In this document: one piece after another, positions 28,274-37,574 of the stretch
Numbering within the stretch: position 1 is the stretch's first letter
Layout: every line of letters starts with the position of its first letter
Assembly (NCBI GenBank): GCA_944320855.1
Contig: CALUJF010000022.1
Span: 1 to 47,325 of the forward strand
Direction: 5' to 3'
Length of the DNA: 47,325 nucleotides
From: an uncultured Phocaeicola sp.
GTDB lineage: Bacteria > Bacteroidota > Bacteroidia > Bacteroidales > Bacteroidaceae
Notes under the pieces: generated by a model
Database searches by the model: none
The model's input: only the letters and a program-made list of their open reading frames with translations
Told to the model about the DNA's origin: nothing
Position numbers and translations under genes: made by a program

Positions 28274-28496
28274 AGGTAAATGTGTATTTTTTTATATAAA
28301 CCATTTATTCCAACTTGAATTTAACATTTTGAGTTAATATTGTTAACATTTAAACCATCGCAGTAAGTCTTTGTTTTAAGCAAGATGTTTCCGATATTTA
28401 TTCAAGCTTTATTGTTAATTTCATTATTTATAGATTCTTGAAGTTCATAAAACTTTAGGTCTTTCCCTTCGCTTTGATGAGAGTAAAATAATATAG

Positions 28497-29129
28497 ATGA
28501 AAGAATCGAAGTCACTGTATAGTTCAGATATTTCATCTGTGGTCGAAGGGGGCATTACGTTTACCGGGCTGAATGATACGGACAGCTCGGGAAATATTTC
28601 TGTATCCGAAGGCTCGGATGATTTATCATGGTATTATATTTTTCTTCACCATACCCGTTTGGAAAAGGTTAAAAAACTGTTGGACACAAGGTTTATAACT
28701 TTCGTGCATAAGACGGTTTCATATTCAAAAAAAGAGGGGCATGTGAAGAGTGTTGAAAAGCCTACTATCCCAGGCCTTTTGTTTGTACAAGGTGATAAGC
28801 ATGAAATCCAACTTTTTATTACGGAGAATTTGCCGGGATTATATCTCGCTACGGACCGTTCTTCGGGTAAGACAGCTGTTATAAGCAATAATGAAATGCA
28901 ATCATTTATCAGACTTTCAGCCGTGGACGAAGGTGGAATAAGAGTGCTTGAGAAGCCTCTCGAGTATTATTCTGAAGGAAACCGTAAAGTAAGGGTAGTT
29001 TCAGGTATATTAAAAGGCACTGAGGGGTATATAGTAAGAATCTCACGTGAAAAATGCCTTGTTACAGCATTGGGAAATATTACTGTGGCAATAAGTGGCA
29101 TAATAAAAGAATCAATTAAGGATTTGTGA
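28497..29129 (+). CDS. NusG/UpxY-like transcription antiterminator
   Basis: The 210-residue protein has a NusG N-terminal domain (about residues 45-140; WYYIFLHHTRLEKVKKLL and PGLLFVQ) and a KOW motif (about 163-190, RKVRVVSGILKGTEGYIVRI). It is the first gene of the locus, as UpxY proteins are in B. fragilis capsule loci, where each relieves termination in its own leader. A non-conserved N-terminal extension of about 44 residues precedes the domain. No UpxZ-like gene follows. It probably acts on the 310-base leader just upstream. Confidence 0.85.
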   Translation: MKESKSLYSSDISSVVEGGITFTGLNDTDSSGNISVSEGSDDLSWYYIFLHHTRLEKVKKLLDTRFITFVHKTVSYSKKEGHVKSVEKPTIPGLLFVQGDKHEIQLFITENLPGLYLATDRSSGKTAVISNNEMQSFIRLSAVDEGGIRVLEKPLEYYSEGNRKVRVVSGILKGTEGYIVRISREKCLVTALGNITVAISGIIKESIKDL

Positions 29130-29151
29130 TTGATTGAACTACAAATACACT

Positions 29152-31086
29152 ATGGATTTATCTAATTTTTTAAAATTGCTGTTGCATAAAACCAAGTATG
29201 TCAACCGTTGGTTGATTTTTCTTTTGGATTTACTGCTGTCACTTACATCGTCCTATCTGGCGTTGCTGTTTGTAGCATACGCATTACATAGAAGTCTGCA
29301 ACCGGTTGCACATATTGAAATCATCTTTTTCTCATTATTGGCCAGCTCTATTGGGTTATTATCCTGTGGTACATATAAAGGTGTCATACGCCATTCTACA
29401 ATAGCCGAAGCCGGTAGAATAGCCCTGTCGGCAATGATAAAGGTAGGTTTGATGATACCTGTTACAGTTTACTTTCTCACTGGGGCAAATGTCCGTTTTA
29501 TAACAATCGGTGCAATTATGGATTTGATGCTGACTTTTGCATTCTTTGTATTGTTCCGTGTTATGATTCTTGTCACATACCGTTATATTCTATATAATAC
29601 TAATATGCGCCAGCGTGAGAAGATGTTGATTTATATAGGAGGTGATACTCCTATAACTTTGAGTGGCGCCATATTCAGCAGATTAGGTCTTTATTCAGTC
29701 GAGGGTTATATCCTGATAGGCAAATTCAGTGTTCTTCGTGCAGGAAGCTATACCCAATATACCGTTCCTAATTTTGAATCTTTCAGTCGTTTGGTCAATG
29801 CAAAAAAGATAAAATACGTCTTGTTTACCAATAGAGAGGATCTTGATGATGAGTCTGAGCGTTTGGTACGCTACTGTGAACGTACAGGTGTAAAGATGCT
29901 TCTTATCCCTAAAGCAGATATTGTTGATTTTTCGCATGGAGCAAAACCAATGCATCTTATACCTGAGGTTAAAATAGAGGATTTATTAGGGCGTGACGAA
30001 ATAAATATCAACATGGATGAAATTTCATCATGTCTCGAAGGTAAAACTGTTTTGGTTACCGGGGCTGCGGGCTCAATCGGAAGCGAACTCTGTCGTCAGT
30101 TGTGCAAGTTTGAAATTAAGGAACTGGTCTTGTTTGATTCAGCCGAAACACCTATGCATAACATACGTTTGGAATTAGAGGAAAAGTGTAAATGCCTGAA
30201 GTTCTATCCCATTGTAGGAGATGTCCGCTCACCAAACCGTCTTGATTATATATTCAGAAAACACCATCCTGAGATAGTTTTTCATGCAGCAGCATATAAA
30301 CATGTACCCCTGATGGAGGAAAATCCGTGCGAGGCTGTGGTTACAAATGTTTATGGCACTAAGTTGTTGGCAGACAAAGCTGTAGAATATGGGGTAAGCC
30401 GATTTATCATGGTTTCTACTGACAAGGCTGTAAACCCGACGAATGTCATGGGAGCTACTAAACGAATAGCCGAAGTTTATGTTCAAAGTCTCAGTATGTC
30501 GATTGTTAAAGGAGAAATTAAAGGAAATACACGTTTTATAACTACCCGTTTCGGAAATGTACTTGGAAGTAACGGTTCTGTTATTCCGCGTTTCCGAGAG
30601 CAGATAATGAAAGGAGGTCCTGTCACAGTGACCCATCCTGATATAATCCGATACTTTATGACGATACCGGAGGCGTGCAGGTTGGTTCTTGAAGCTGCAG
30701 CTATGGGGGCTGGTAATGAGATATTTGTTTTCGATATGGGAACACCGGTAAGGATAGCTGATTTGGCAAAGAGGATGATAGAGCTTTCCGGTCTTGTTCC
30801 GGATAAGGATATTAATATTGTATATACAGGTTTACGACCTGGTGAGAAACTTTTTGAGGAACTGTTGGCGTCTAAAGAAAATACATTGCCTACTACAAAC
30901 GAAAAGATATTCCGTGCTCATGTGCGTGAGTATAAATATGAGGAAATAACTGAGGCCATCCAAAAACTTGTTGAACTTGCACGGCAGGTTGATAGGATGG
31001 GAACGGTTAAGCTTATGAAAGAAATAATACCAGAGTTCATAAGTCAGAACTCTAAATATTCTGTTTTGGATAAAAAAGAAAATTAA
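29152..31086 (+). CDS. Membrane-bound nucleotide-sugar 4,6-dehydratase/epimerase (CapD/WbpM/FlaA1-like)
   Basis: The 644-residue protein has four N-terminal membrane spans (about 18-135), a CoA-binding-like Rossmann region, and a C-terminal SDR domain with NAD motif GAAGSIGSE (about residue 303) and VSTDKAVNPTNVMGATKR, where Met replaces the usual catalytic Tyr as in the PglF/WbpM family. It likely makes a UDP-4-keto-6-deoxy sugar from UDP-GlcNAc for the polysaccharide. The ATG at 29152 is preferred over an in-frame TTG at 29134. It follows the antiterminator by 22 bases. Confidence 0.92.
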   Translation: MDLSNFLKLLLHKTKYVNRWLIFLLDLLLSLTSSYLALLFVAYALHRSLQPVAHIEIIFFSLLASSIGLLSCGTYKGVIRHSTIAEAGRIALSAMIKVGLMIPVTVYFLTGANVRFITIGAIMDLMLTFAFFVLFRVMILVTYRYILYNTNMRQREKMLIYIGGDTPITLSGAIFSRLGLYSVEGYILIGKFSVLRAGSYTQYTVPNFESFSRLVNAKKIKYVLFTNREDLDDESERLVRYCERTGVKMLLIPKADIVDFSHGAKPMHLIPEVKIEDLLGRDEININMDEISSCLEGKTVLVTGAAGSIGSELCRQLCKFEIKELVLFDSAETPMHNIRLELEEKCKCLKFYPIVGDVRSPNRLDYIFRKHHPEIVFHAAAYKHVPLMEENPCEAVVTNVYGTKLLADKAVEYGVSRFIMVSTDKAVNPTNVMGATKRIAEVYVQSLSMSIVKGEIKGNTRFITTRFGNVLGSNGSVIPRFREQIMKGGPVTVTHPDIIRYFMTIPEACRLVLEAAAMGAGNEIFVFDMGTPVRIADLAKRMIELSGLVPDKDINIVYTGLRPGEKLFEELLASKENTLPTTNEKIFRAHVREYKYEEITEAIQKLVELARQVDRMGTVKLMKEIIPEFISQNSKYSVLDKKEN

Positions 31087-31099
31087 TAACTCATCAAAT

Positions 31100-32398
31100 A
31101 TGACAATGAAAAAGACGATATTACTGTTTTTTATGTTTTTTGCCGTATTGAGTATATCTGGTCAAACTGTATCCAATGATACGATACGGCAGGACTTGAC
31201 TAAAGATTTCCTTACCGAAATTGGTGACACTACAGATGTCATAATTACCAATATAAGTGGTACAGGCAACTGGTTTATAAGTTTCGGAGCCGGAATAAAC
31301 AGTCTTCATGCTGAAGGTAACAGGCTTTTTGACAGTGCTTTGGAGCGTTCCCGATTCGCGGCTCAGCTGAGTGTGGGAAAATGGTTTACCCCCCAGTTCG
31401 GTTTGCGTCTACAGATGGGTACAGGTTTCCTTCAAGGTTATTATTATCCTTTTGCCTTTTATAATCTTTATGATTATATGCCTGATCATACTATTATGCC
31501 TGAAGGGGTAAAACCTTATATTACAACAGTAAACGGTGAACCTGCCTTTTTACGAAAGTTCGCTTTTTCTGACTGGAGTTTGTCTTTCATGACAGATATT
31601 GTCAGATGGTTTACTCCAGATAGTCGTAGGATAGGACTTTACCTTTTTGTTGGTCCGGGTTACACTTATACATACGCCAATCAGGGACTTGAAGCTAACA
31701 ATTCTTTTGCTTTTAAGATGTCCGGTCAGTTCAATGTTAGGGTACACGAGAATTGGGATGTCTTTGCCGAGCTTCATGGAACTATTGTCGATGAATCATT
31801 CGATGGGCAGATAGGTGGATATAGCGGAAAAGTAAATCGTACTCTCGAAGGATATGCGGGAGTGAGTCTTGGTGTGTCATACCGTTTCGGAGGAAAGAAG
31901 TTTGACCGTTATGTCAAGGTTAATCCTATTGTGCATGAGTCTGTGATGCGTACAGTTACAAATGTGGTGGAGAAAAAAGTTACATTTGATGACAGAATAA
32001 TCACCACTTTTGCAGTCCGTTTCTATATTGACCAACATGATATAAACGAAGACCAGGTTCTTAATATAGAGCGAATATCCCGTTATATGAAGCGTGACCC
32101 TGAATATAAAGTACGTCTTAGCGGATTTGCTGACAAAGAAACAGCTTATCCTGAATATAACCAGCGCCTGAGTGAGCGTCGAGTTAATTCCGTAAAGAAA
32201 TACCTTGTGGAGAAATGTGGTATAGACCCGTCAAGAATAGTCTTAAATCCGCAGGGAGACAAGGTGAGAGTGTATGAGGAAGATTTCCGCTGGAACAGGG
32301 TTGTGGTGATGACTTTATTCAAAGAAAATGATGAAGATAGTAACGCACAGAATGTTGTTAAAGATAGTCTCGAAGAGAAAGAAAAAGAATCAGAATAA
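31100..32398 (+). CDS. OmpA-family outer membrane protein
   Basis: The 432-residue protein has a signal peptide (about 1-21, ending SISG), a beta-barrel-like region of about 270 residues with alternating aromatic and polar strands, and a C-terminal OmpA-type peptidoglycan-binding domain (about 300-410) with NQRLSERRVNSVKKYLVEKCGI. It would anchor the outer membrane to peptidoglycan. Its place inside the polysaccharide locus, after the dehydratase, suggests a role in export or surface retention. A related gene follows. Confidence 0.85.
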   Translation: MTMKKTILLFFMFFAVLSISGQTVSNDTIRQDLTKDFLTEIGDTTDVIITNISGTGNWFISFGAGINSLHAEGNRLFDSALERSRFAAQLSVGKWFTPQFGLRLQMGTGFLQGYYYPFAFYNLYDYMPDHTIMPEGVKPYITTVNGEPAFLRKFAFSDWSLSFMTDIVRWFTPDSRRIGLYLFVGPGYTYTYANQGLEANNSFAFKMSGQFNVRVHENWDVFAELHGTIVDESFDGQIGGYSGKVNRTLEGYAGVSLGVSYRFGGKKFDRYVKVNPIVHESVMRTVTNVVEKKVTFDDRIITTFAVRFYIDQHDINEDQVLNIERISRYMKRDPEYKVRLSGFADKETAYPEYNQRLSERRVNSVKKYLVEKCGIDPSRIVLNPQGDKVRVYEEDFRWNRVVVMTLFKENDEDSNAQNVVKDSLEEKEKESE

Positions 32399-32412
32399 AA
32401 AAAACTCGGCTT

Positions 32413-33642
32413 ATGAAAACAAATATAAGATATATATTCGCCATATTGGCTTTGTTTATATGTATTGTTTCATATCCTCAGAAAGTGGAAGAAACAAGAC
32501 ATGTAAAAAGAGACAGTGTGAAAATAGATGTGAAATACAAAACGCGATATACCGCTCCTTTTTGGTCTAATTTATTTTTGCAGGGTAATTTTGCCGGTAG
32601 GGTAATTTATGGTGAGGAAGACAATGGCCTGCCGTTTTTCAAACGTCTGAAGCCTGGCTTTACAATAGGTATAGGTAAGCAGATACATCCTGACTTCGGT
32701 ATAAAACTTAGTTTTGGAGGTATGAGTCTTGACGGATGGAATCGAACTGACACATACGGAGTGTATAAGCAGTATGCCGGATGGGAACAGAATAATGACC
32801 CTATGAAAGAATACTACGAGTCTCAGGGTGTGGATACAAGTGATGGTTATGTCCATCAGATGAAATTTCTTGAAGGAAGTGCTGATATCCTTTTTGACCT
32901 TGGTAACATATTCACAAAGTATAATCATTACGGCGATCGCAAATGGCGTTTTGACGCTTATTTGGGACTTGGTTTTATCCATGTTATGCGCTGGAAAGGT
33001 ACCAGCCGAAATTCTAAAATTACGTTGCGTACCGGATTGATAACCACTTATAATATAACTCCTGAATTGGGACTGAATTTCACAATAGGTAATTCCATGA
33101 CCAGCAGTACTATTGACGGTGTAATAGGTAAAGGAGGCAAGTTGGACCATATAGGTGCCATGGCATTGGGATTGAAATATTCTTTCGGAAAACAGGGATT
33201 CAAGACCATGAGACTTGTATCCCAGTCAGAGATGCGGCAGTTGACAAATGCTTTGGCATCGACACGTCAGGAAGAAATAAAGAATGTTACAATCGAACGT
33301 ATGGTTATGGATACCACAATGTTGGGTGGTTTGCTTATACCGTCTGTTGTGTTTTTCCCAAACAAGGCAGAGTATAACAAGGAACTTCAGCAGGTTAATC
33401 TGTACCGTATAGCCTTGTTTATGAATCTATATAAGGATATAACCATAACTATTGTAGGAAATATTCATAAATCTCAACGCTACATAGCAGAAAAGAGGGC
33501 TGAAATAGTCCGCAGAATCCTGATTCAGGATTATGGTATAGAACCTAAAAGATTGAAGACAGATGTTTACGATTTGAATCAAAAATTCGGTGTCCAGGGA
33601 TATGAACACTCTGTAAGTTTCACTTTCTATAAAGAAGAATAA
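32413..33642 (+). CDS. OmpA-like outer membrane protein with divergent C-terminal domain
   Basis: The 409-residue protein has a signal peptide (about 1-20) and a beta-rich barrel-like region similar in layout to the preceding gene product. Its C-terminal domain keeps the OmpA order (AEKRAEIVRRILIQDYGIEPKRL) but lacks the usual NxxLSxxRA and GxxD-type residues, so peptidoglycan binding is doubtful. The two proteins are probably paralogues from a tandem duplication. It precedes the membrane protein gene by three bases. Confidence 0.75.
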   Translation: MKTNIRYIFAILALFICIVSYPQKVEETRHVKRDSVKIDVKYKTRYTAPFWSNLFLQGNFAGRVIYGEEDNGLPFFKRLKPGFTIGIGKQIHPDFGIKLSFGGMSLDGWNRTDTYGVYKQYAGWEQNNDPMKEYYESQGVDTSDGYVHQMKFLEGSADILFDLGNIFTKYNHYGDRKWRFDAYLGLGFIHVMRWKGTSRNSKITLRTGLITTYNITPELGLNFTIGNSMTSSTIDGVIGKGGKLDHIGAMALGLKYSFGKQGFKTMRLVSQSEMRQLTNALASTRQEEIKNVTIERMVMDTTMLGGLLIPSVVFFPNKAEYNKELQQVNLYRIALFMNLYKDITITIVGNIHKSQRYIAEKRAEIVRRILIQDYGIEPKRLKTDVYDLNQKFGVQGYEHSVSFTFYKEE

Positions 33643-33645
33643 TAA

Positions 33646-34917
33646 ATGATTCTGCTTTTATTCCTGTTTTTCTTTATTGATATAATTTTATTGGAGTTTT
33701 CCACACTATTCTTTCCGGTATTAAGGGAGGATGTGGAATTCTATTCACTGATATTTATATTGGTGCATGTAGCATTCATTATATATTATATCGTATTTAC
33801 TGAAGGGAAATACAAGAATATACTATTATTGGGGTTGATATTAAGGTTGGTTATATTGTTTGCAGATATATATCATTGGTTTCCGGTGCTGCATTCTGGT
33901 GGAGATTCAGAGATGTTTCATAAAGTAGCTCTCAAAAATCAGATTTGTGAAGAGCAGGTTGAGATGACATATTACTCATCGTTTTTAACGTTTTTGTATT
34001 CCATTACATACTCTTCAAGAATAATAGCTCAGTATTTTAATCTTTTGATGGGTATTTCCATATTGTTCATTGTAAGAAAGATATTTGATATTTTGGACGT
34101 TGATAATAAAGTGGCATTGATTTCCATGATTATTTTAGCATGTATGCCTAATTTTGTGATATTTTCAGGAATACTTCTTCGTGAGGCTTGGGTGGAATTT
34201 TTTGTTATACTTTCAGTGTATTTCTTTGTCAGGTGGTTTGTCGGTGGAAACAGCCTTAATATTCCATTGTGTTTGGGTTCTATATTACTTGCTGCAGTAA
34301 TGCACTCCGGTACCTTGGTTGTAATAATAGGATATGTATTGGCTTTTTTATCGTATAATCCCTCAACAGGTCATGTGCAGTTTTCCGGTAATACAGTTGT
34401 GTTTGTTGTTATTGCCACTTTTATGATTTTGCTTTTAGGAGGTAACAGTGAAATGTTTACAGGGAAATTCAATAATGTAGAGTCTTCCAAGGATTTGCTG
34501 TCAACTGTTAATCATGAATCGGAGGGAGGATCAGTATATTTAACGTGGATTAAGGCTGATAGTCTGTGGATGGGGTTTGTATTCTCTCCATTAAAAATGT
34601 TTTATTTCCTTTTTTCCCCCTTGCCTACCAATTGGCGTGGATTTGGAGATATAATAGCATTTATTATAGACAGTTCTTTTTATATATTTTTATGCTGGAA
34701 CATAGCGAGAAATTATAGTTTAAGTAATAAATTTGGAAGCATTAAGCTGTTTCTATTGATAGGCTTAAGTATCTCTGTTTTTGTCTTTTCGTTTGGCACA
34801 TACACGGCAGGAACAGCTTTACGCCACAGAGCAAAACTGTTACCGATGCTTACAGTGCTTTATGCGGTAAGTTCATCGTCGTTGAATATTAAAGAAGATT
34901 CTGAAGAAAATGAATAA
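33646..34917 (+). CDS. Multi-span membrane protein, candidate polysaccharide polymerase
   Basis: The 423-residue protein has about ten or eleven hydrophobic spans. After the second or third span there is a loop with HSGGDSEMFHK, and near the C-terminus GTALRHRAKLLPML, both of which recall Wzy polymerases or GT-C glycosyltransferases. I do not recognise a specific family. It is the only polymerase candidate in the locus, which otherwise has a flippase, Wzc and Wza. Its end overlaps the wzc start by eight bases. Confidence 0.6.
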   Translation: MILLLFLFFFIDIILLEFSTLFFPVLREDVEFYSLIFILVHVAFIIYYIVFTEGKYKNILLLGLILRLVILFADIYHWFPVLHSGGDSEMFHKVALKNQICEEQVEMTYYSSFLTFLYSITYSSRIIAQYFNLLMGISILFIVRKIFDILDVDNKVALISMIILACMPNFVIFSGILLREAWVEFFVILSVYFFVRWFVGGNSLNIPLCLGSILLAAVMHSGTLVVIIGYVLAFLSYNPSTGHVQFSGNTVVFVVIATFMILLLGGNSEMFTGKFNNVESSKDLLSTVNHESEGGSVYLTWIKADSLWMGFVFSPLKMFYFLFSPLPTNWRGFGDIIAFIIDSSFYIFLCWNIARNYSLSNKFGSIKLFLLIGLSISVFVFSFGTYTAGTALRHRAKLLPMLTVLYAVSSSSLNIKEDSEENE

Positions 34918-37279
34918 TAAAAAAATAAGAAGTTCGTCTTCAATATCCTTGAGTGATATAATTCCCATTTTACTCCATAAATGGTATTGGTTTGTAATAT
35001 CCATTGCTGTATGTGTGTCATTGGCGTTTTATTACGAACGCAGCACTCCACAGGTATATAAACGTTCGGCAACTGTATTTATAAAGGTAGCGGCAAAAGG
35101 AATGCAGATGCCCACTGCGGCAACAGCAATAGCTGAGGTGGATGTGCTTAAAACAGTAAGCAGTGTTGAAAATGAGATTCTTATTTTCAAGTCAAAACGA
35201 CTGATGAGGGAGGTTGCCAGACGATTGAAATTGGATGTCAGTTATAAGGGACACGGGAGATTCCGTGACTGGGAAATGTATAATTTATCTCCTGTTAAGG
35301 TTCAATTCTCTGATGAGGTTAATTTGAAAAATTTCTCGTTTGAATTGATGCCTATAAATGAAAAAGAAGTTGTCCTGTCCAAATTTTCCGGTAATACACT
35401 GTTTCGTGTTGATAAAGAGCATAGTATAACAGCTTTATTGAATGATACAATAGATACCCCTGTAGGTAGAATAGTAATAAATCCGACAATTAACTATTCG
35501 GATGAATTTTACAATAATGAATTGTCAGTGGTTAAGTCTAACATAGAAGCTGTTGCATTGGCGTGTAGCGCTGGACTTATTGCTGAACCGGCAGGAGGAC
35601 TTTCCAGTGTGGTGAAACTCACAATAAATGATGTCTCACCACAGAGGGCTGAAGATATACTGAATACTCTTATCGAAGTATATAACGAAGATGCCATAAA
35701 CGATAAGAACAGGGTGGCGGAAAGTACGTCAGAATTTATAAACGAAAGATTGATTCTCATTGAACAGGAACTTGGAGGGGTTGACAGCCAAATAGCCGAT
35801 TTTAAGAGCGAAAATAAACTTACAGACATATCTTCCGAGGCAGGAATGTTTATGAGTAATCTTAATGCTTATCAGCAGGAAATTTTGTCGCTTCAGACAC
35901 AGAAAGAACTTTCCGGATATATAAAACAGCATATTTTAAATCCTGATAATCTGGCAGAACTTATACCTTCTAATACAGGTATATCTGATGCCAATATCGA
36001 AAACCAGATTCAGTCATATAATTCATTGCTTTTGGAGAGAAATAAGCTGTTGGAAAGCAGTGGGAGCAGAAATCCTTTTTTGTTGGAAATTAATGCCACT
36101 TTGTCTTCCATGCAGCAGACAATATTACGTACTGTTGACGCTTTTATTACCGGTATAGATATGAAGATTGATAATCTTATGGCTGTGGAAGATAGGACAA
36201 TGAAGAGAATAGCCTCTGTGCCGTCGCAACAGAAATATGTATTGTCTGTAGAGCGCCAGCAGAAAATAAAGGAATCACTTTATCTTTTCCTTTTGAACAA
36301 ACGCGAGGAAAGTGCTTTGTCAAAGGCTGTAACTGAAGAAAACGCAAGAATAATAGATCCGGCTATGGGTAGTAATACTCCGATATCTCCTAATTCAAAT
36401 GTCATTATGCTTGCCGGTTTGTTTATGGGCATTTTCATTCCTTCATGTGTTTTGTGGTTGACCGTTGCATTCGATACCAGAATTAAAAGCAAGAAAGATT
36501 TGGAAATTCTTTCCATACCGTTATTGGCAGAGATTCCTTTGCATGAGCGTGAGAAAAATGAAAAAAACGAGCTTATAGTAATCAGGGAAGATGACAATAA
36601 TAGAATTGCAGAGTCGTTCAGGATTATGCGTGCCAATATGCAATTCATAAAGAATGGAGACAGCAACCTGAAGGTGATAATGTTTACATCACTATTTCCT
36701 GGTGCCGGAAAAACTTTCGTATCGTCCAATTTTGCCATGAGTCTTGCCATGGCAGGAAGTAAAGTTATAATTTTGGATATGGATATCCGTCGTGGTTCTT
36801 TAAGTAAACATTTGGGAAGGAAGATGACAGGATTGACTGATTTTCTTATATCAGATAATGATGATTACTCTGGATTTGTCCATAATTCACCTCAAAATGA
36901 TAATCTCTATTATATAGGCAGAGGAACAGTTCCTCCAAATCCATCTGAACTGTTGTTGAATCAGCGTTTGGATAAACTTATAGACAAACTTAAGGCTGAA
37001 TTCGATTATATAATAATAGACAGTGTACCGTCAAACGTTATAGCAGATGCAATAATAGTGAACAGGATAGCGGATATTACTATGTATGTGGTAAGGGCTT
37101 ATAAATTGGACAAACATTTTCTATCGGAAATTCAAGACTTATATGATGACAATAAATTTAAAAACCTGAATTTGATACTTAATGGGGTGAAACATACCGG
37201 AGGTAAGTATGACAGTTATTATGGCTATTACTCTTCAAAGCCGGTAAGGAAATCAAAAATAAGATTCTTTAAAGGTTAA
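34910..37279 (+). CDS. wzc: Wzc-type polysaccharide co-polymerase and tyrosine autokinase
   Basis: The 789-residue inner-membrane protein has a Wzz domain between two membrane spans (about 23-42 and 495-515) with a coiled-coil periplasmic part, then a cytoplasmic BY-kinase domain with Walker A SLFPGAGKTF (about 593-602), Walker A' ILDMDIRRG and Walker B YIIIDSVP (about 700). The C-terminus has a tyrosine cluster, YDSYYGYY (about 767-774), the autophosphorylation site. It controls chain length and export with Wza. Unusually, a peptide, lipoprotein and PqqD gene lie between it and wza. Confidence 0.93.
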   Translation: MNNKKIRSSSSISLSDIIPILLHKWYWFVISIAVCVSLAFYYERSTPQVYKRSATVFIKVAAKGMQMPTAATAIAEVDVLKTVSSVENEILIFKSKRLMREVARRLKLDVSYKGHGRFRDWEMYNLSPVKVQFSDEVNLKNFSFELMPINEKEVVLSKFSGNTLFRVDKEHSITALLNDTIDTPVGRIVINPTINYSDEFYNNELSVVKSNIEAVALACSAGLIAEPAGGLSSVVKLTINDVSPQRAEDILNTLIEVYNEDAINDKNRVAESTSEFINERLILIEQELGGVDSQIADFKSENKLTDISSEAGMFMSNLNAYQQEILSLQTQKELSGYIKQHILNPDNLAELIPSNTGISDANIENQIQSYNSLLLERNKLLESSGSRNPFLLEINATLSSMQQTILRTVDAFITGIDMKIDNLMAVEDRTMKRIASVPSQQKYVLSVERQQKIKESLYLFLLNKREESALSKAVTEENARIIDPAMGSNTPISPNSNVIMLAGLFMGIFIPSCVLWLTVAFDTRIKSKKDLEILSIPLLAEIPLHEREKNEKNELIVIREDDNNRIAESFRIMRANMQFIKNGDSNLKVIMFTSLFPGAGKTFVSSNFAMSLAMAGSKVIILDMDIRRGSLSKHLGRKMTGLTDFLISDNDDYSGFVHNSPQNDNLYYIGRGTVPPNPSELLLNQRLDKLIDKLKAEFDYIIIDSVPSNVIADAIIVNRIADITMYVVRAYKLDKHFLSEIQDLYDDNKFKNLNLILNGVKHTGGKYDSYYGYYSSKPVRKSKIRFFKG

Positions 37280-37349
37280 TAATTGATATGCCATTGGGTT
37301 GAAATACAAAATGTTATGGCAATATAGCCAATTAATTGAAAAAAAATCG

Positions 37350-37357
37350 TATCTTTG
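37350..37357 (+). promoter_or_regulatory. Possible internal -7 box before the small peptide gene
   Basis: TATCTTTG lies 38 bases before the small-peptide ATG at 37395 and fits the -7 consensus. I see no good -33 element 19-21 bases upstream, so it may be weak or need an activator. Confidence 0.45.
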
Positions 37358-37394
37358 CAGCAGGATAGTTCTAATAATTTGAAATATTGATATT

Positions 37395-37574
37395 ATGGGA
37401 AAAAAGAAATATTCAAAACCGGAATTGCGCACATTGAGAATCAATCCTTCTGAGATGTGTGCGGGGAGTGTTTGTACAACAATTGATATAAATGTAATTG
37501 AAGGATCCAGAAAAGATATCACACACGTGGTTCCTGAAAACAGTGGAGGAGGAAGCTGGGATGAGAATTTCTAA
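37395..37574 (+). CDS. Small peptide with YxxPxL leader-like motif (RiPP precursor candidate)
   Basis: The 59-residue ORF has a basic start, MGKKKYSKPEL, with YxxPxL at residues 6-11, the motif by which lasso-peptide leaders bind their stand-alone PqqD-fold partner. After it come two Cys (22 and 27) and a Gly/Ser-rich end, GGGSW. It begins 37 bases after a -7-like box, and its last codons overlap the lipoprotein start. A PqqD-fold gene lies two genes on. No signal peptide or known domain is seen. It is too short for many gene finders but has an ATG, a -7-like box and a clear context. Confidence 0.65.
   Translation: MGKKKYSKPELRTLRINPSEMCAGSVCTTIDINVIEGSRKDITHVVPENSGGGSWDENF

Larger units (their letters stand above)
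27935..28496 (+). other. Boundary region and leader of the polysaccharide locus
   Basis: These 562 bases contain no gene I can support. In order they hold an 11-bp phased array (27939-28004), an intrinsic terminator (28015-28050), the promoter of the polysaccharide locus (28153-28183), and a leader of about 310 bases with a run of eleven G (28263-28273) inside an inverted repeat (28250-28260 and 28321-28331). Confidence 0.8.

Noticed and set aside
28153-28350. Invertible capsule promoter as in B. fragilis
   Set aside because: I find no pair of inverted repeats flanking the promoter at 28153-28183; the repeats present enclose only the G run and no promoter box.
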